Assembly: GCA_964247055.1 (NCBI GenBank)
Contig: OZ176053.1
Coordinates: 3,906,001-3,970,000, forward strand
From: Paragordius varius
Taxonomy: Eukaryota; Nematomorpha
Length of the DNA: 64,000 nt
Reading direction: 5' to 3'
Part shown: piece by piece, positions 14,031 to 27,285 of the stretch
How the letters are laid out: the number at the start of each line of letters is the position of its first letter
How positions within the stretch are numbered: the stretch's first letter is position 1
Notes under the pieces: generated by a model
What the model saw: the letters and a program-made list of their open reading frames with translations, nothing else
Database searches by the model: none
What the model was told of the DNA's origin: nothing
Translations under genes and position numbers: made by a program

Positions 14031-16429
14031 CAGTTCATTTTTATTACCGCTGTTTAGACGCAGTTTAAGGTCACATAAATAAGGTATTTAAATCTAACAA
14101 TGTCATATTGAATTTTTACATTTACTCTAATATACTGTAAATACGCGGAATTATATTATAAATTTATAGAACATTGGTGTACTACACAAATTGTATCTTT
14201 AATCAATGAAGATTACAATACCTTATAATATATTTTTTTAACAATTTTTAGAGCTGTATTATCAATCTTATGAGTTGCGTAACTAGTCCAATAATATATG
14301 GATCGGTTTTAAAGTGTTTATAAAACTGTATTAGTTTAAGTTTTGATTATGAGTCTAAAAATCATTGCTCTTTAAAATAGTCTAACTGGGTTAAGGTCCC
14401 AAGTCCTGTTTTTATTAAATGGTTTACAAAGTTAATTATATGTCAAATTTAGCTTTGTATCTTGATATGTTTATGATATCTATATCTTAAAATTTCAAAG
14501 TAGATATAATACATTTAAGTATTTATAGACAAAAACATTGAATTTTTATTATTATTTTTTGATTGTTTATCTTTATATAAATATATTATCGAGACCAGTT
14601 TAAAAATCATGGAAACAAAACCGGATTCGGATTTTTAAAAAGGCAGCGGCTTCTCAACAAAAATGGTTTCAGTTATTAAGAAACTAATTTAATCTTCAAA
14701 TATATGCATGATATCGGAGTTATTTTAATATAAACATCTTTTTAAATGGATTACAGATTTTATCATCGGTTTGATGGCTCAAATGATTTTAGAATAATAT
14801 AATATTATTTTGCGGTCTATTAAGCATGCCCATTGATCGCTTGTCCTTGCTTGATCGCCGAATGGTATCGTGATGAGTGTGAATGTTGGATGTGCCGATG
14901 TAATATCACTGATCAGGAAAAATAAATTCTTTAACAACATGGAATCGAAATCATTCAGAACTATATTTTAATATATTAGTATCAGCTTCAACATGAGGAA
15001 TCAAAATTAAAACTTTTTTTAAAATAATTTATATATAAGATATATATTTTAATCATTAAAACGAAATAATGTAGATTATTTTTAAGGATAAATAAATAAC
15101 ATATTATTGATTTTGCAATACGAGTCATTATATTTCTTAAATAATTAACAAATCTTTTTTAATTAATTGATATTTGTAATTACTATTAATTTAAATGGTA
15201 TGCATTTTGCTTCTATCTTGCTTTGATGTAGCCATCGACGAAAAACGGCTGGATTATTATTCAACAAAAAAAGGAGAAATGGTTATAATAATTGTTAATC
15301 CGGTTTAAATTTACAATATTTAGAAAATTCACATTTAATTTAAAAAAAACTTCTCTTCCTTCATTTAGCACAATGGAATGGATACTGAGTTTTGATTGTT
15401 TCAAATCCACACTTATTTCAATTCTCAGTATTTAATGAGGTAAAAATAGGTGATTATTATACCACCATATAACTATTTGTTAAAATTAATATTTTACGGT
15501 AAATATTGGTAAATTATAGACTGGATGAAAATAAAATATTTTTTAAAACATACTATTTGTCAAAGGCAAAAATTGTGTAAAAAATTAAAGAAGCCAAAAA
15601 CTTATTAAAATGGCATCCGATTAATAAATGCGCTTAGTCATATTTTTATTTAAACTTATATTACAAAACACCTTGACCTCATAAATATAATAACCGTTTG
15701 CCAAATATTGTGTTATGACAATCATAAAACAACGAGTTTAGGAATGTTTTTTTATTTTTTTATAAACATATTTAAACACTTAATAGGTAACCATATTTTT
15801 AAATTTACGACATGAATTATATATTTCAGCAATATATTCACTCCTTGAAATAAAACTTTAATTATGGTTAATATTTAGCATAATATGCGCTGATTTGAGA
15901 TTTTTAGATATAAAGCAATAGGCACAAAAGTGTAAATATGATTATTAAACAGATTTATTTTCTTTCTCGCTAATACTACGTATAATTACAGTTATGGTTA
16001 TAATTTAAAATTATACCTTTAAAAGAATTTGATTATGTTTGACAGGAATTTGCTATTTTATTTTCAACTGTTTGTTTTGATAATTGAACACTTAGTGTGA
16101 AATTGAATTAACTGATTACCTCAGTTCGACAAATTTTTATAACAGACATCGGTATAAAAATCATATTGCCCATTGTAGAGGAGTCCAAACAGACTTTCCG
16201 AGACCACATCTTAAAATATATTTTATTTATTTTTATAAAATATAATATATTTCTATGATATTATTCGAAATGGATCATAGCAAACTTTTTTATTTACCAT
16301 TTTCTCAATATTTGAGATTTTTAGTTAGGCAGTTAATAAAAATGGAAATAATATTAAATCTCTAATAAAAACTAAACCACCCTCAAAATAGGGATACAAT
16401 TACAGAGTGCACGGTAAATATTTTTTAAT
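14031..16429. other. Gene-free AT-rich stretch
   Basis: No supportable gene. A slightly GC-richer patch at about 14825-14935 (for example TTGATCGCTTGTCCTTGCTT) stands out, but it carries no long open frame and no RNA fold that I recognise. Confidence 0.45.
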
Positions 16430-17040
16430 AGATATTATCTGTGAGATAAATTCAACAGGATTCTCATGGTGATTTTGATTACGCCCTTACGCGTCGTTAA
16501 GAAAATTGTTTATATTTTGGTAGTCTGACTCAAAAATAGCAAAATTTGGCAATTATTCCGTGTAAATTTTTTTTGGTGAAAGCTAGATGTTCCATTCTAA
16601 AACTATTAAAATATATTGAAATCTATGTTCTATGAATTCCTTGTAAAATGGAATATTCACAAATAAACGCAAAATGCCGATACGATAAAACATTTAATGG
16701 TTGATTATGAAACTATAAAAGTTTTTTTTAAAGAGCCCATTTTGTTTAAAAATTTAATTTTTGGCATAATTTTGTAAACCGTATTTTATTATATTTTAAA
16801 GCAGGGCAAAAACGGTAGAAAAACATTTTAAGATATTTAAACCTTTTCTATGAATTCGATAACACGAAATATTTCTATCATATCAGAATTCATATAAAAA
16901 TTTGTTGTTCCTAAATTTAAATTAAATTTAAAATGTGTTTATTTATTATCAACATTATTTATTTTGTTTTAGTTTATCCATTAACAGAGACCTAACATCT
17001 ATTAAAATTTAAATTATTAATAACATAACACAGTGGTCAC
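16430..17040. repeat. Fold-back family, partial copy
   Basis: This shares the left-arm words of the 12.8-14.0 kb element in the same order: a CAGGATTCTCATGGTGATTT-like start, a CAAAATTTGGCA block, then a GTAGAAAAACATTTTAAGA-like block. No matching right arm was found before the next copy begins at about 17060, so it appears truncated. Confidence 0.5.
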
Positions 17041-17059
17041 AAAAAATAATTTGTTAAAA

Positions 17060-18230
17060 TCTGATAGGAAAATGTATCAGGATCATGGTGCTTTTGGCCG
17101 GTACGGGTGATATCAAAAATTTCTTTACACTTTTGTGATAAATGCTCCATATGAGAAAATGGCAAAATTTACGCTAATTAGTTAAAATAAAATTGTTTTG
17201 GGAAAGTTAAATAATTCATTCCAAAAAATATCACTGAATATTAAACTACGTGTAAAAGTAACATAAAATTTCTAAAAAAAAATTGTTTTAGAGTGCTTAA
17301 GTCCCAATTTTTTTGGCTCTTCTATAATGGTCTAGTCCCTTAATATAAACGCAAAACGGCCGGGATTTCGCAATAAATATTTTAAATATATGGTAAATTT
17401 CGATATCAATTTATAATATTTTAAAAAAATGCTTAATTTTTTTAAAATTTAATTTTTATCAAAATTTTGATGTAGCGTACTTCATACCAGTTTTTTAGGC
17501 ATAGAAACGGTATAAAATCACTATATCGGAATATTGAATAGAATATTCGCTCGTCTTCAAATATATGGTAAAAATTGTGTTTTTTTGCAAAACTCAGCAA
17601 AATTTTAAAATGAACGAAACTTTATAAAAACCTTTAAAGCGATAATTTTTGGCATCCTCAAATTTTATGGTAAAAGTGTTTTTATTATATTAAAAGCTTT
17701 TTTTCACCGTTTCCTACATCCCTTATAATAGTATTAAGTACGCTTCACCAAAATTTTGCTAAAAACCAATTTTTTATAAAAATATGCATCTTTTAAAAAA
17801 TATATGTCAAATCATATATTAACAATGGGTGGGGTGATATAAATTTTTTTTTGACTTGACTTGAAAGTCTTTCAAGTTATTTTCTTTCATGTGATAAAAA
17901 AATTTAACATAGGGCACACTTAAGTCAAGCAAGAAAACTTGAAGATATTGCTAGAGTGGTATACTAATAAACCATTTCATTTCGGAAATGATCAATAAAA
18001 TTTAAGACATTCGGAGCCCAGTTTTGATAATTTTTTTATAAAATATATGATATATATTAATAATATTTTTAAAATCAAACATTTAGCTTTCATAAATAAT
18101 ATTTTATAATAATGTGTGCCTAATTCCTATATAGAGTAATTCTACAAAAGTCTAAATATTTTCTTATATTACTTATAAAGCCTACCAAAAGCATCATGCA
18201 AAATTTGTATTAGGATTTTTATACCCCTTT
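17060..18230. repeat. Large fold-back element, copy 2
   Basis: The left arm starts with GTATCAGGATCATGGTGCTT. It has the AAGTCCCAATTTTTTTGGCT block near 17290 and the ATAGAAACGGTATAAAA block near 17500. Inverted counterparts lie at about 17705-17800 (CACCGTTTCCTACATC... ATATGCATC), 17990-18025 (GGAGCCCAG) and 18185-18215 (CCAAAAGCATCATG). Its right edge comes within about 220 bp of the UPF2 start codon. Confidence 0.6.
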
Positions 18231-18447
18231 TGTGAGCAGATACAAATTAAATTTATATTAAGGGTTAAATTCATTGGTTAGTATTCGATCATGTTAGCAT
18301 GATCTACATGATCGAAATATAAGTTTTATTAATAAATTTTTTATTTGTTAATAATATATTCATACGTTTGCCAAATTAATTATTATATTGTCATTCACGT
18401 ATGGAATATTTTAACAAATGTTTTAACCCTTTATCATATAAATCCAT

Positions 18448-21400
18448 ATGGAAGAAAACGAAAATTACCAAGTGGTTGTTGCAACTAAGATTGAAGCTCG
18501 TTTATTGTCCCAAAAATCAAATACAGAATGCACCTTACGAACAGATGAATACGAAGAAACACTAAAAACTTTGGATTCCAGCATTAAAAAATCGACGGAT
18601 TTTTTAAAAAAGCTTAAATCTTTGTCGGAGACACAGAAAGATAATTTATTAAAAGATTTTAATGCTTTAAATCTGTCAAAATATTTGCAGGAAATTTGTA
18701 ATACACTGTTTAATTCTAAATTTAAAAGTTCTGATATACCATGTTTCTTGGAACTTTGCTACGCAGCACACAGGCGTTATAAAGACTTTTCTGTCTTTTT
18801 ATACGAGAGCGTCCAAAAAACATTAAATACCATTCTAAATTTTGGTATATTTTAATTTAATTATTTAGATAAACCTATTTCTAATTTTTCTAAAACACGT
18901 AATGAATTGAAACTTTGTTCAGAGCTCATAGCTTCTCATATTTTCGTCAAGGAAGACCCAAAAACGAAAGGATTTAATTTAATTTTAAAATTTTTTAAAC
19001 AAATTGTAATTAAGGACAAAATTTTTTTGTTTATCAATTTGGTTACGGCATTTTGCAAAAATTATTCAGAGGAATACATGGACCACTATATGATTCCGAT
19101 TTCCCCTCATTATAAATCCTTTACGGAAGGCGAAATGACAACGCTTCGCACGCTACTAATTGATACATATTTTAAAGGATTAGTTTTAACCAAACTTAAT
19201 GCCATGTTGAATGAGGTTAAAAAACTTAATCGTATTAACCGAAACTTGTTTCGTACGAAAGGTGAGGTACATCCAGAACGCTTAAAAACTTTCAATGAAC
19301 TCTATGAAAGTTTTAACAAATTTTTAACGGACGCTAAGGGATTAGCAAGCGCTCTTTACATGTCCGATATGATTCCTGTTTATAAACATATTCCCTATGA
19401 TTCCATGCTTGAAGACGACGAAGATGAAATGGTCAAAAAGTTGGATGAACAAGGCACAGATGATGCCGATAGTATAATTCTTTTTTATCACTTCATAACT
19501 TTTTGGTAGTAATTGGTTAATTAAGCTCGATTTAAATTTAAATGCGCTAAATAATGTGAATGATAATGAGATAAAGCGAGTTAATCATTTTTTCAAGGAA
19601 CTTAACCCGAATTATTGACTTTTTTGGAACCGTTTAAAAAAACTGAACTGGTATTTTAGAACTGTTTTTGGAGAGACCGTGGTTCTAAATAAACAAATAT
19701 TTATATTTATATGCTTATATTTTTGCCAGATTTTATCCACAATTTATCAAAATAATATTATATAATAAAAGGTTTAACTGAAACTAGGAATATTTTACAG
19801 AATTTCAATCATCAACCGTTTTTTTCTGGAAAAAATTGGTTTGGAATCGGTACAAACACAAAAATATTGACCCATCCCTGTTTTTTTTTATAAAAAATAT
19901 TAAGCTTTAACCCAAATATTTTGCCGCTGTAATTTTTATTAATTTTTTTACGTAATAAAATATGATCTAAGATATTAAATAATTTATACGCATATTTATA
20001 ACTAAAAATTTACATTTTCAAACAAATTTATTTTTAAAAATCCGCTATCATTTAGTTGCCTTTGAAGCTATTTAAATTTTCGAATTGAAATTACATAAAT
20101 TTATGGAAAAAAACCTATTTGTCAAATATAGCGATAAAATATATCAAATAATTGGCCGTAGAAACAACTAAAATTATACTATTTATACTTCAAGAGTGTT
20201 CTTAAACACTTTAAGCTGGTCCTAAACTAGTTGAGTTTGGTTTTAACCATAACATTTGCATGTATTTTCTTATTTTATTTTTTAACCTAATCTTTATTTT
20301 TTATATATTTATTTTTTGTTTTTTATTCAAAAACAACTTTTATGTTTCTAATTTTTGCCAATACAATAATATAATTAACAATGTTTTAAACAAAAATTGT
20401 AATTAATAATTCCGAAAACTTATATATTTTTCAATTACGTATTTTTGCGAAAATTCATAAGGATATACGGTTTCCGAATCCTAAAAACTTGATATTGATT
20501 TGAAAGTTTTGGTTAAATCAAGAGAAGAGGATATAAAGGATAAATTAGATGAATGGTTTGATAGATAAAAGTTATAAACAAAATAAAAAAGTTAAAGGAC
20601 AAACTTGAAATGTTTAAGGACACTTATGAAGTGCAATTGGTATATATTTATTTTAAATTTACTCAGTATAACTCCCCACAATTTATATCTCTATGAAATA
20701 TTTAATGTAAGGAAGCGTTGTGTTATATATATACTTTAAATAATAAAAAACAAGAGAAAATAATTGCTGGTAAAACAAATTTATCGTTTTTAATTTTTTA
20801 TACAATTAGTCAATAGCGATTTCAATATTTTATGCTTGATTTTAAATAAATGTAATAAAGATACCAAAAATGATTGGTCAAACGCCGGTGATGAATTTGA
20901 TGATGCCGACACACAAGCATTCTATAAAGATTTGCCGGATCTTACCGCCCTCATTCCAGCCATAGTTTATCGTTCCTCGGTTAAAAGTAACATGGATTCA
21001 CCATCCGCTAAAGCAAATGTTAATACTTCGGATATGAAAGTTAGCGATGAGAAACTTGGGGCTGTGAAAAATCGTTCACCTAAAACGAACATGCAAGCCA
21101 AAGATGAAATTGATTACGATGAATTTCTGAAATTATCATCAGTTACAGCGGTGGAAACGGTAGGCGGAACCGAAACCTCGGAACAACCAGAACCTAAAGA
21201 AGCTGATCCGATTTCAAAGACACAAGGGAGTGTAGTCAATGAAACCAGCATAAAAGTGACATCCGAAAATAGCGTCCCAGTCAAAACGTCAAATATGGAT
21301 GATGATTCTGATTTATCTTCGTTTTCTTTGGATGTAGATTCAGACCTGGAATTGTTGATAGATCAAGAATTTATGGTTGGGTTCAAGGGAGAATTTGGTG

Positions 21401-24389
21401 AAAAAAATGCTAAAACTAAGAAAAAACAATCAAGCAAAAGGGAGAAAAGTCAAGTCGGAGCGACAAACATTCTTATGAAACACAAAATGGATGAATTTTT
21501 AAATAATTTACCCTTAAAAACAAACCGGGATTTGATTGATGACGCAGCACGTTTATTCATAACCGAATTGAATAATAAAATTAATCGTAACCGATTAACT
21601 ACCCAATTGCTATCTGTTCCACGGAATCGCACCGACCTTCTCCCCTTTTATGGACGATTAATTGCCATACTTAGGCCTTGTCTACCCGAATGGGCCCAAG
21701 AAATTTGTAAAAAATTGTACTCTAGTTTCCGATTCCAATTACGGAAAAAGGATCAAATTAACATTGAAATCAAACTTAAGATTGTCAAATTTTTGGCTGA
21801 ACTAACCAAATTTGGTATTTATTCACCATTGGATATGTGTTATTGCATTTTCTTGCTCAACAATGATTTCAAGTACCATAGCATTGAAATGATGTGTGCC
21901 ATACTCGAATCCTGTGGTCGGTATTTAATACGAGCCCCCGAAAGTCGACAACGTGCAAAGTTTTTGTTGGAAAGTTTGAGGCGAAAAGAACAAGCCATGC
22001 CTCTCATAGATGAAAGGTATAAAACGTTGATTGAAAATGCCTACTTTTATTGCCTACCTCCACAATCGGCCTTCTCGGACACAGCTACTCAGCCCTCATA
22101 TACCGTGAGTGAGTTTGTCAAAGAAAAATCATTGGATCCTATTCAACGGTACATACGGAAACTATTATACACAAATCTCATATCACAAACTATGTCACAA
22201 GATAAAATTATAATTTTGCTTCGGAAGCTGCCTTGGGATATTTGGGTAGATAACGAAACTTCCAATGATTCTATCACGACCCCAGAAATGTCTTTATCCA
22301 ATGATACCAATGTAATAATACAAAATGAAGAAATGACTAACAAACAGTTGTTGACAGACACTTCACATACAAATAATTTGCCTGTATCTGAGAATGAGAA
22401 CGAAACAGTCGAGAGTGTATTTACATTAACACCGTTAGAAGAATATTTTATAGCCACGGTACTTCAACTCAAAAAATTTCGATATGATAGAATCCGTTAT
22501 TTAGCACATGTGGTATCATCAGTGAGCCTATATCGCGGAGATACTATAGGTATACATTTTTGCCAATTTATCTCAAATCTGCGGTTTTGCATATTTATCA
22601 ATATTTTTTTAGGAATAGCCCTCATAGATGATTTATTGGAGGCATTAAAAAATGGATTATCATACATGCATTACAATTCATACACCAACACTGACATTGG
22701 TATGGATGGTGTAAACAGCAAATCTAATTTTTCTCCATCACCAAAACCTTCTGCTATCCTAAATCCAACGGGATTGACACAACAAGATTTACTTTTGAAT
22801 GTGACATTTTTAAGCGAATTATACAATTATCGTTTGGCCGATTCCGAACTTATTTTTAAGGTCCTTTACTGTCTCATCATGCACGATGAGGTACAACCAC
22901 CAACAGATTTATTTGGACTTACATTGCCTCTTAAAATCCTTGAAACGTGTGGAGCTTATTTTGAACGGGGAACCCTTAAAAAACGGCTTGATTGTTTTCT
23001 CCTTTATCTCCAAGTATTTAAAATTTATTTATGTTTATCCATGTTTTACATCAATATTTTGATCTAATTTACCTACATAGATATGTAAATTTTGTAAAAA
23101 AGTTGCATTTATATGTTTATGATATTAGCGAAACTATATATTTAAACGAAATTGGCCCGGATGGTCCATTAACGATGCCGATGCTTCTCACGAAAATCCA
23201 GTAATTTTGTTATCAACATGCGTTATACTATGTTAACGATTATTTATTTATTATATTGTGTTTAGGATTTACCCAATATCCCAAACATCAATCAAGAGTT
23301 GTCGTCTAACGCCTTTCCAGTTGATTTTACGAATTATTTGACCGAAGTTTATGAAAAGTTACGGCCTAAAGCGACAATGTATACCGATTTAGCTAGCATT
23401 AATGAAGCCATACAAAAATGGGAATCCGAAAACGATGTAGTTAAACATTCTCAACCATCTCAACACATTTCATTGTTAGCACATGCGAACGGAAAAATTC
23501 TTGGTGAAAATGGAATCAATGAAGAACAAATGTTGAGGCCGGAAAATTATATGGATGAGTACCCTCCTATTGAACAACAATACCAAATTAACGTATCGTA
23601 TGATAATGGGCCAACTCCGGCTTACGATAAAAATTTGGCCATGAACCAAGACGGGGTAATATGTTAATAAAATAAATTATTTTTCTCAATTTGGATAATA
23701 ATATACGAAAATTAATCTGAAATTAAACTACGAAATATGTAAAATGTAAAACCATTTGTTCCTCATAATTTTGCGGACTAGCTTCGTACTTTTTGCATTT
23801 TTTATTGAGACCTTTGACTTGGGGTTTAGCATTGATATTTCGATAAATTCCTTACGTTTTCATAATCTCTATATTATAATTTTAGTATAAATCTTACTGA
23901 AAAATATATCTTTAAATGATAAAATTAGGTATTGATGGACATAAATACCCTGAGCCAACTTGAATTAGAATCAAGATTGCAAACGGAGAAAATGAAAGAA
24001 GATGAAGAATTTATCAAATCATTTGATTCAATGATATCAGAATCGTTACAGGTTACATAATTAAAATTATTTAATATTTTGACATAAACGCTATAATGAC
24101 TAAGTTTATCCTTATTTTGTTAAAATCATATTTTACTAAATAATTATATTGCTTTTAAGTCATTTTTAGCTATATCATATGTGCAAAATAAGTTCCAATT
24201 TCATTTTTTTCTGTTTTTTATGAAAGAAATTATAAATATACACTTTTATTGTCAAAAATAGACAAAGTCTTTTATAATTATTATTACTTACTACGAGTTT
24301 TTTATTCCATGATAATTTAAATACATTAATTCTATTATATGAAAACAGAACTTATAATCCTTTTAGATGGCTGATTTTAATTACCATAA

Positions 24390-24433
<44 letters not shown>

Positions 24434-25466
24434 ATCTTCTACCTTTTAGGCCAATTTTAATATCTTAATACAATAAATAATTTTTCTTTCAGCAAACCAC
24501 ACATGATATGGTCAAACTTACAATGTTGGATCAACTTAATCCATCGCTAGTCAAGAAACGGAGGAAAGAACAACTATCAGGACGTCATAGCAAACATCAA
24601 AATATGCCCCCTAAATCTTTGTTGAGTGATGAGCAACCACCAAATGTAAACTATTATGCTAATCGATTTGAAAAAAATAGCCAAAAAGACGATGAACTAT
24701 TATCGGCTAATAGTGAAATTGACCTAAGCAGTCTCACAAACGATGAAGATTATGGTGCTTATGGAGATGAAAGCAATACCACAACGACAAAACCTAGAAT
24801 GATGAATTTCGTTTTAGTTTCTCGTAAGGGTAATAAACCCCAATTTCGGGACGTTAAAATACCCTTTGATGAGAACATGGCCTCACGAATTAAGGATAAA
24901 GAGGAGGTACGAAATCCCATAATGATTTGGTGCAATCTAATATTAGCGTTATTTATAGTTATTATATCATAGTTTTAATTTGCTAACTTTCATAATGTAT
25001 TTTTTTCAGTATTTGGGTTAATTACCAAATTTTCTCGCTTATAAACTTTTTTTAATATTTTTTTGTCGGAATTTTTTAATACTATATTATTTTAATATGT
25101 TTTAGGCTGAAAAAAGAGAAAAAGAACAACTCAAAAAACTGACCCTTAATATCAATCAGCTTCAGGAAGAGGAAGAACGCAAAAGTAATTATTTTTACTT
25201 ATAAAATAGAAGATACTGATGTTTAACATTAGATTTTATAAATTTACTTTTTAAAAATCTTTTTTATTATTGCCACCTCCTGATTTAAATTTAATTTATA
25301 TTAAAAAAATATTTTTGTTTTAGATCAAATTATGGAGTTTCAGAACAAAAGTTCTTTCCCCGTTAACCTTAAAGACAAGCCTCAACCTCACAAACATCCT
25401 ATCAATAAATCAGACAAATATGCTGGTCATAGAAACACAACCAACCATAAAGGAGATAAATTTTAG
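18448..25466 (+). CDS. UPF2: UPF2, nonsense-mediated mRNA decay factor
   Basis: UPF2 is the scaffold that links UPF3/exon-junction complexes to the UPF1 helicase in nonsense-mediated decay. Ten exons: 18448-18844, 18869-19471, 20861-22549, 22613-23013, 23129-23200, 23266-23655, 23929-24051, 24493-24906, 25106-25184, 25324-25466. They join in phase to 1436 residues (human 1272). The first MIF4G domain lies in exons 1-2 (LNLSKYLQEI). The second is at about 540-745 (NRDLIDDAARLF, RKKDQINIEIKLKIVKFLAE). The third is at about 755-1035 (LYNYRLADSELIFKVLY, LDCFLLYLQ). The C-terminal UPF1-binding part shows VSRKGNKPQF and LKKLTLNIN. The extra length is mainly an acidic/serine linker between MIF4G-1 and -2. 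Intron 1 is only 24 nt; intron 3 is 63 nt with no in-frame stop. The ATG at 18448 is the only sensible start. Confidence 0.95.
19472..20860 (+). other. Long intron 2 of UPF2
   Basis: 1389 nt between GATGCCGATA|GTATAATT and AATAAAG|ATACCAAA. It is AT-rich, with no nested gene or recognised transposon. It contrasts with the 24-nt intron 1 of the same gene. Confidence 0.75.
24396..24428. repeat. (AT)n microsatellite
   Basis: About 16 perfect TA repeats inside UPF2 intron 7, just ahead of the acceptor of exon 8. Confidence 0.9.
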
Positions 25467-27285
25467 AGCTTTTAGCTAAAGTATGGCTAAGATGGCATTA
25501 TATGTGCAGAGCTGCCTTGCAATGATAATTGAAATATCCACGTGTTGTTTAAATATTTATAAAAAGTTGTATTTTGATGATATTACCCATATCTATGTTT
25601 GAAGGAATAAATTTAATTCGTATAATTTTTTTTCGAATATTATATTTGGCACTAACGAACCAAATAATTTTACCGGTATATTTAGCGGAGAATGTCTTTC
25701 TATTGAAATCTAACACTCATTTTTACATGAATTTAATTACTTAGCTCAATGATGGATCGCTAAGATTGATTTTTACATATTATTATGCATATCAACAACT
25801 TTTGCTACAATATTGCATGTGTCTACCATAATTGTGTTGTTTTTATAAAGTATTGGCTAGCGACCCTGTTCCCTTGGGTAATTTACACTCCTTAAAAATT
25901 TTTTTCAGTAAATTGGATGAAGCCAAAGAAAGCCTGATATCAAAGAGCTACTGATTGATGATTGGGTTTCATTTGCATAAATTCCGTATTGAGATTTTGT
26001 AAACTTATTTTATTTAGATTTTAATTAAAATTTAGAGATTTATCGGATCTTTTTACCAACGACATTTGGTTTTTAATCAATCTCATAAAATAACTATAAC
26101 TAAAAACATAACTAATAGAAAAGTGCATTTTATGGATTAGTAACTTGTTCTAGTGGTTCTTTTCAATTCGCGAAAATTTGTTATTCGTTATTTCCCAATC
26201 GAAAAGGTAATAAATATTTTAAAACGCTAAACAATTAGATAGGCACGGATTTTTTTAAATTTTAAAAACTTTTTAACAGACATATTTTAAATCCATCATA
26301 CCAAAAGGTATATTATAAAGGTTTGATATTTATTTTTTATGTAATGATATTCAAATATCCAAAAAATCATTTGATTAGTTGTAAATGTGTACACAAATCA
26401 GCTGTATATTGCTTCAACATGGATATATTTGAAAAAGGTCATATCTTATTTTTAAACTTATTCCGTGCAAACACTTAGATCTTATTCTTTTGTAGAGTTG
26501 TGCCGATTAAATCAAAGATTTGGTCTCACCAAGTCAGTGATGAAAGTTGACATGGTTAATTCTAGAGACACAGCTTTAAAAATTAAGATTGCGTTGTAAT
26601 CCATCCTAGTAAAAAATTGTCTTTTTTTATACAGTAAAAAAATTATAAAGATAAAAAGTCAAATTATTCAATGGTTGATACTAATCAGCTTGCGCTGAAT
26701 TTGCCATATTTCGATTTAAAACATTTACTATAAAAGTTGATACAACTTTTACTTTTACACCCAAAACTCAAAAAACCGTTGGGGCATAATGCATATATAA
26801 ATAAATATATATATTATATTGATACTTGATCGTGCCTCTTACATTACGACTAATAAGTTTTTATCGATATTAAGATATTTGTAATTATAAGGTTTTTTAA
26901 TTAAAAAATAAATAATAGAATTCATAAGCAATCTGCGTCACAAGGGACAATCTACACATTTTATCGCGTTTTTTATCTACTTAATGCAGAGGATGTTGTA
27001 TATTGATTTTTAAAAAATAATATCCTTCCTTTACTTAGAGTATTTTTTTTGTTTAAGTATTTTGTTTGTAATATTTTATTATAAATATTAATCCTTCGAA
27101 ATGATTTTATCCTAAAAATTGTTTATTTATCACTTAATGCATTTAAAAATAATTACAAAGCATTTCAAACTATTTTTCATAGTTGGCGCATTTGCTAAGT
27201 GGCATACATTTACGTTTGCAGAGTATTCACTTTAAATTTATATTCATCATAAAGTTTATAAATTTATCGAAAAAAACTTCGTAAA
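25467..27285. other. Intergenic stretch between UPF2 and the RIM-like gene
   Basis: 1.8 kb of AT-rich DNA between two genes on the same strand. It must hold the UPF2 3' end and the promoter of the downstream gene. No further gene or repeat could be recognised. Confidence 0.5.

Noticed and set aside
23078-23128. Exon start at 23078 in UPF2 (YVNFVKK reading)
   Set aside because: It needs a phase that no GT donor supplies. The acceptor at 23128 gives RNYIFKRNWPGW in phase and fits homologs better.
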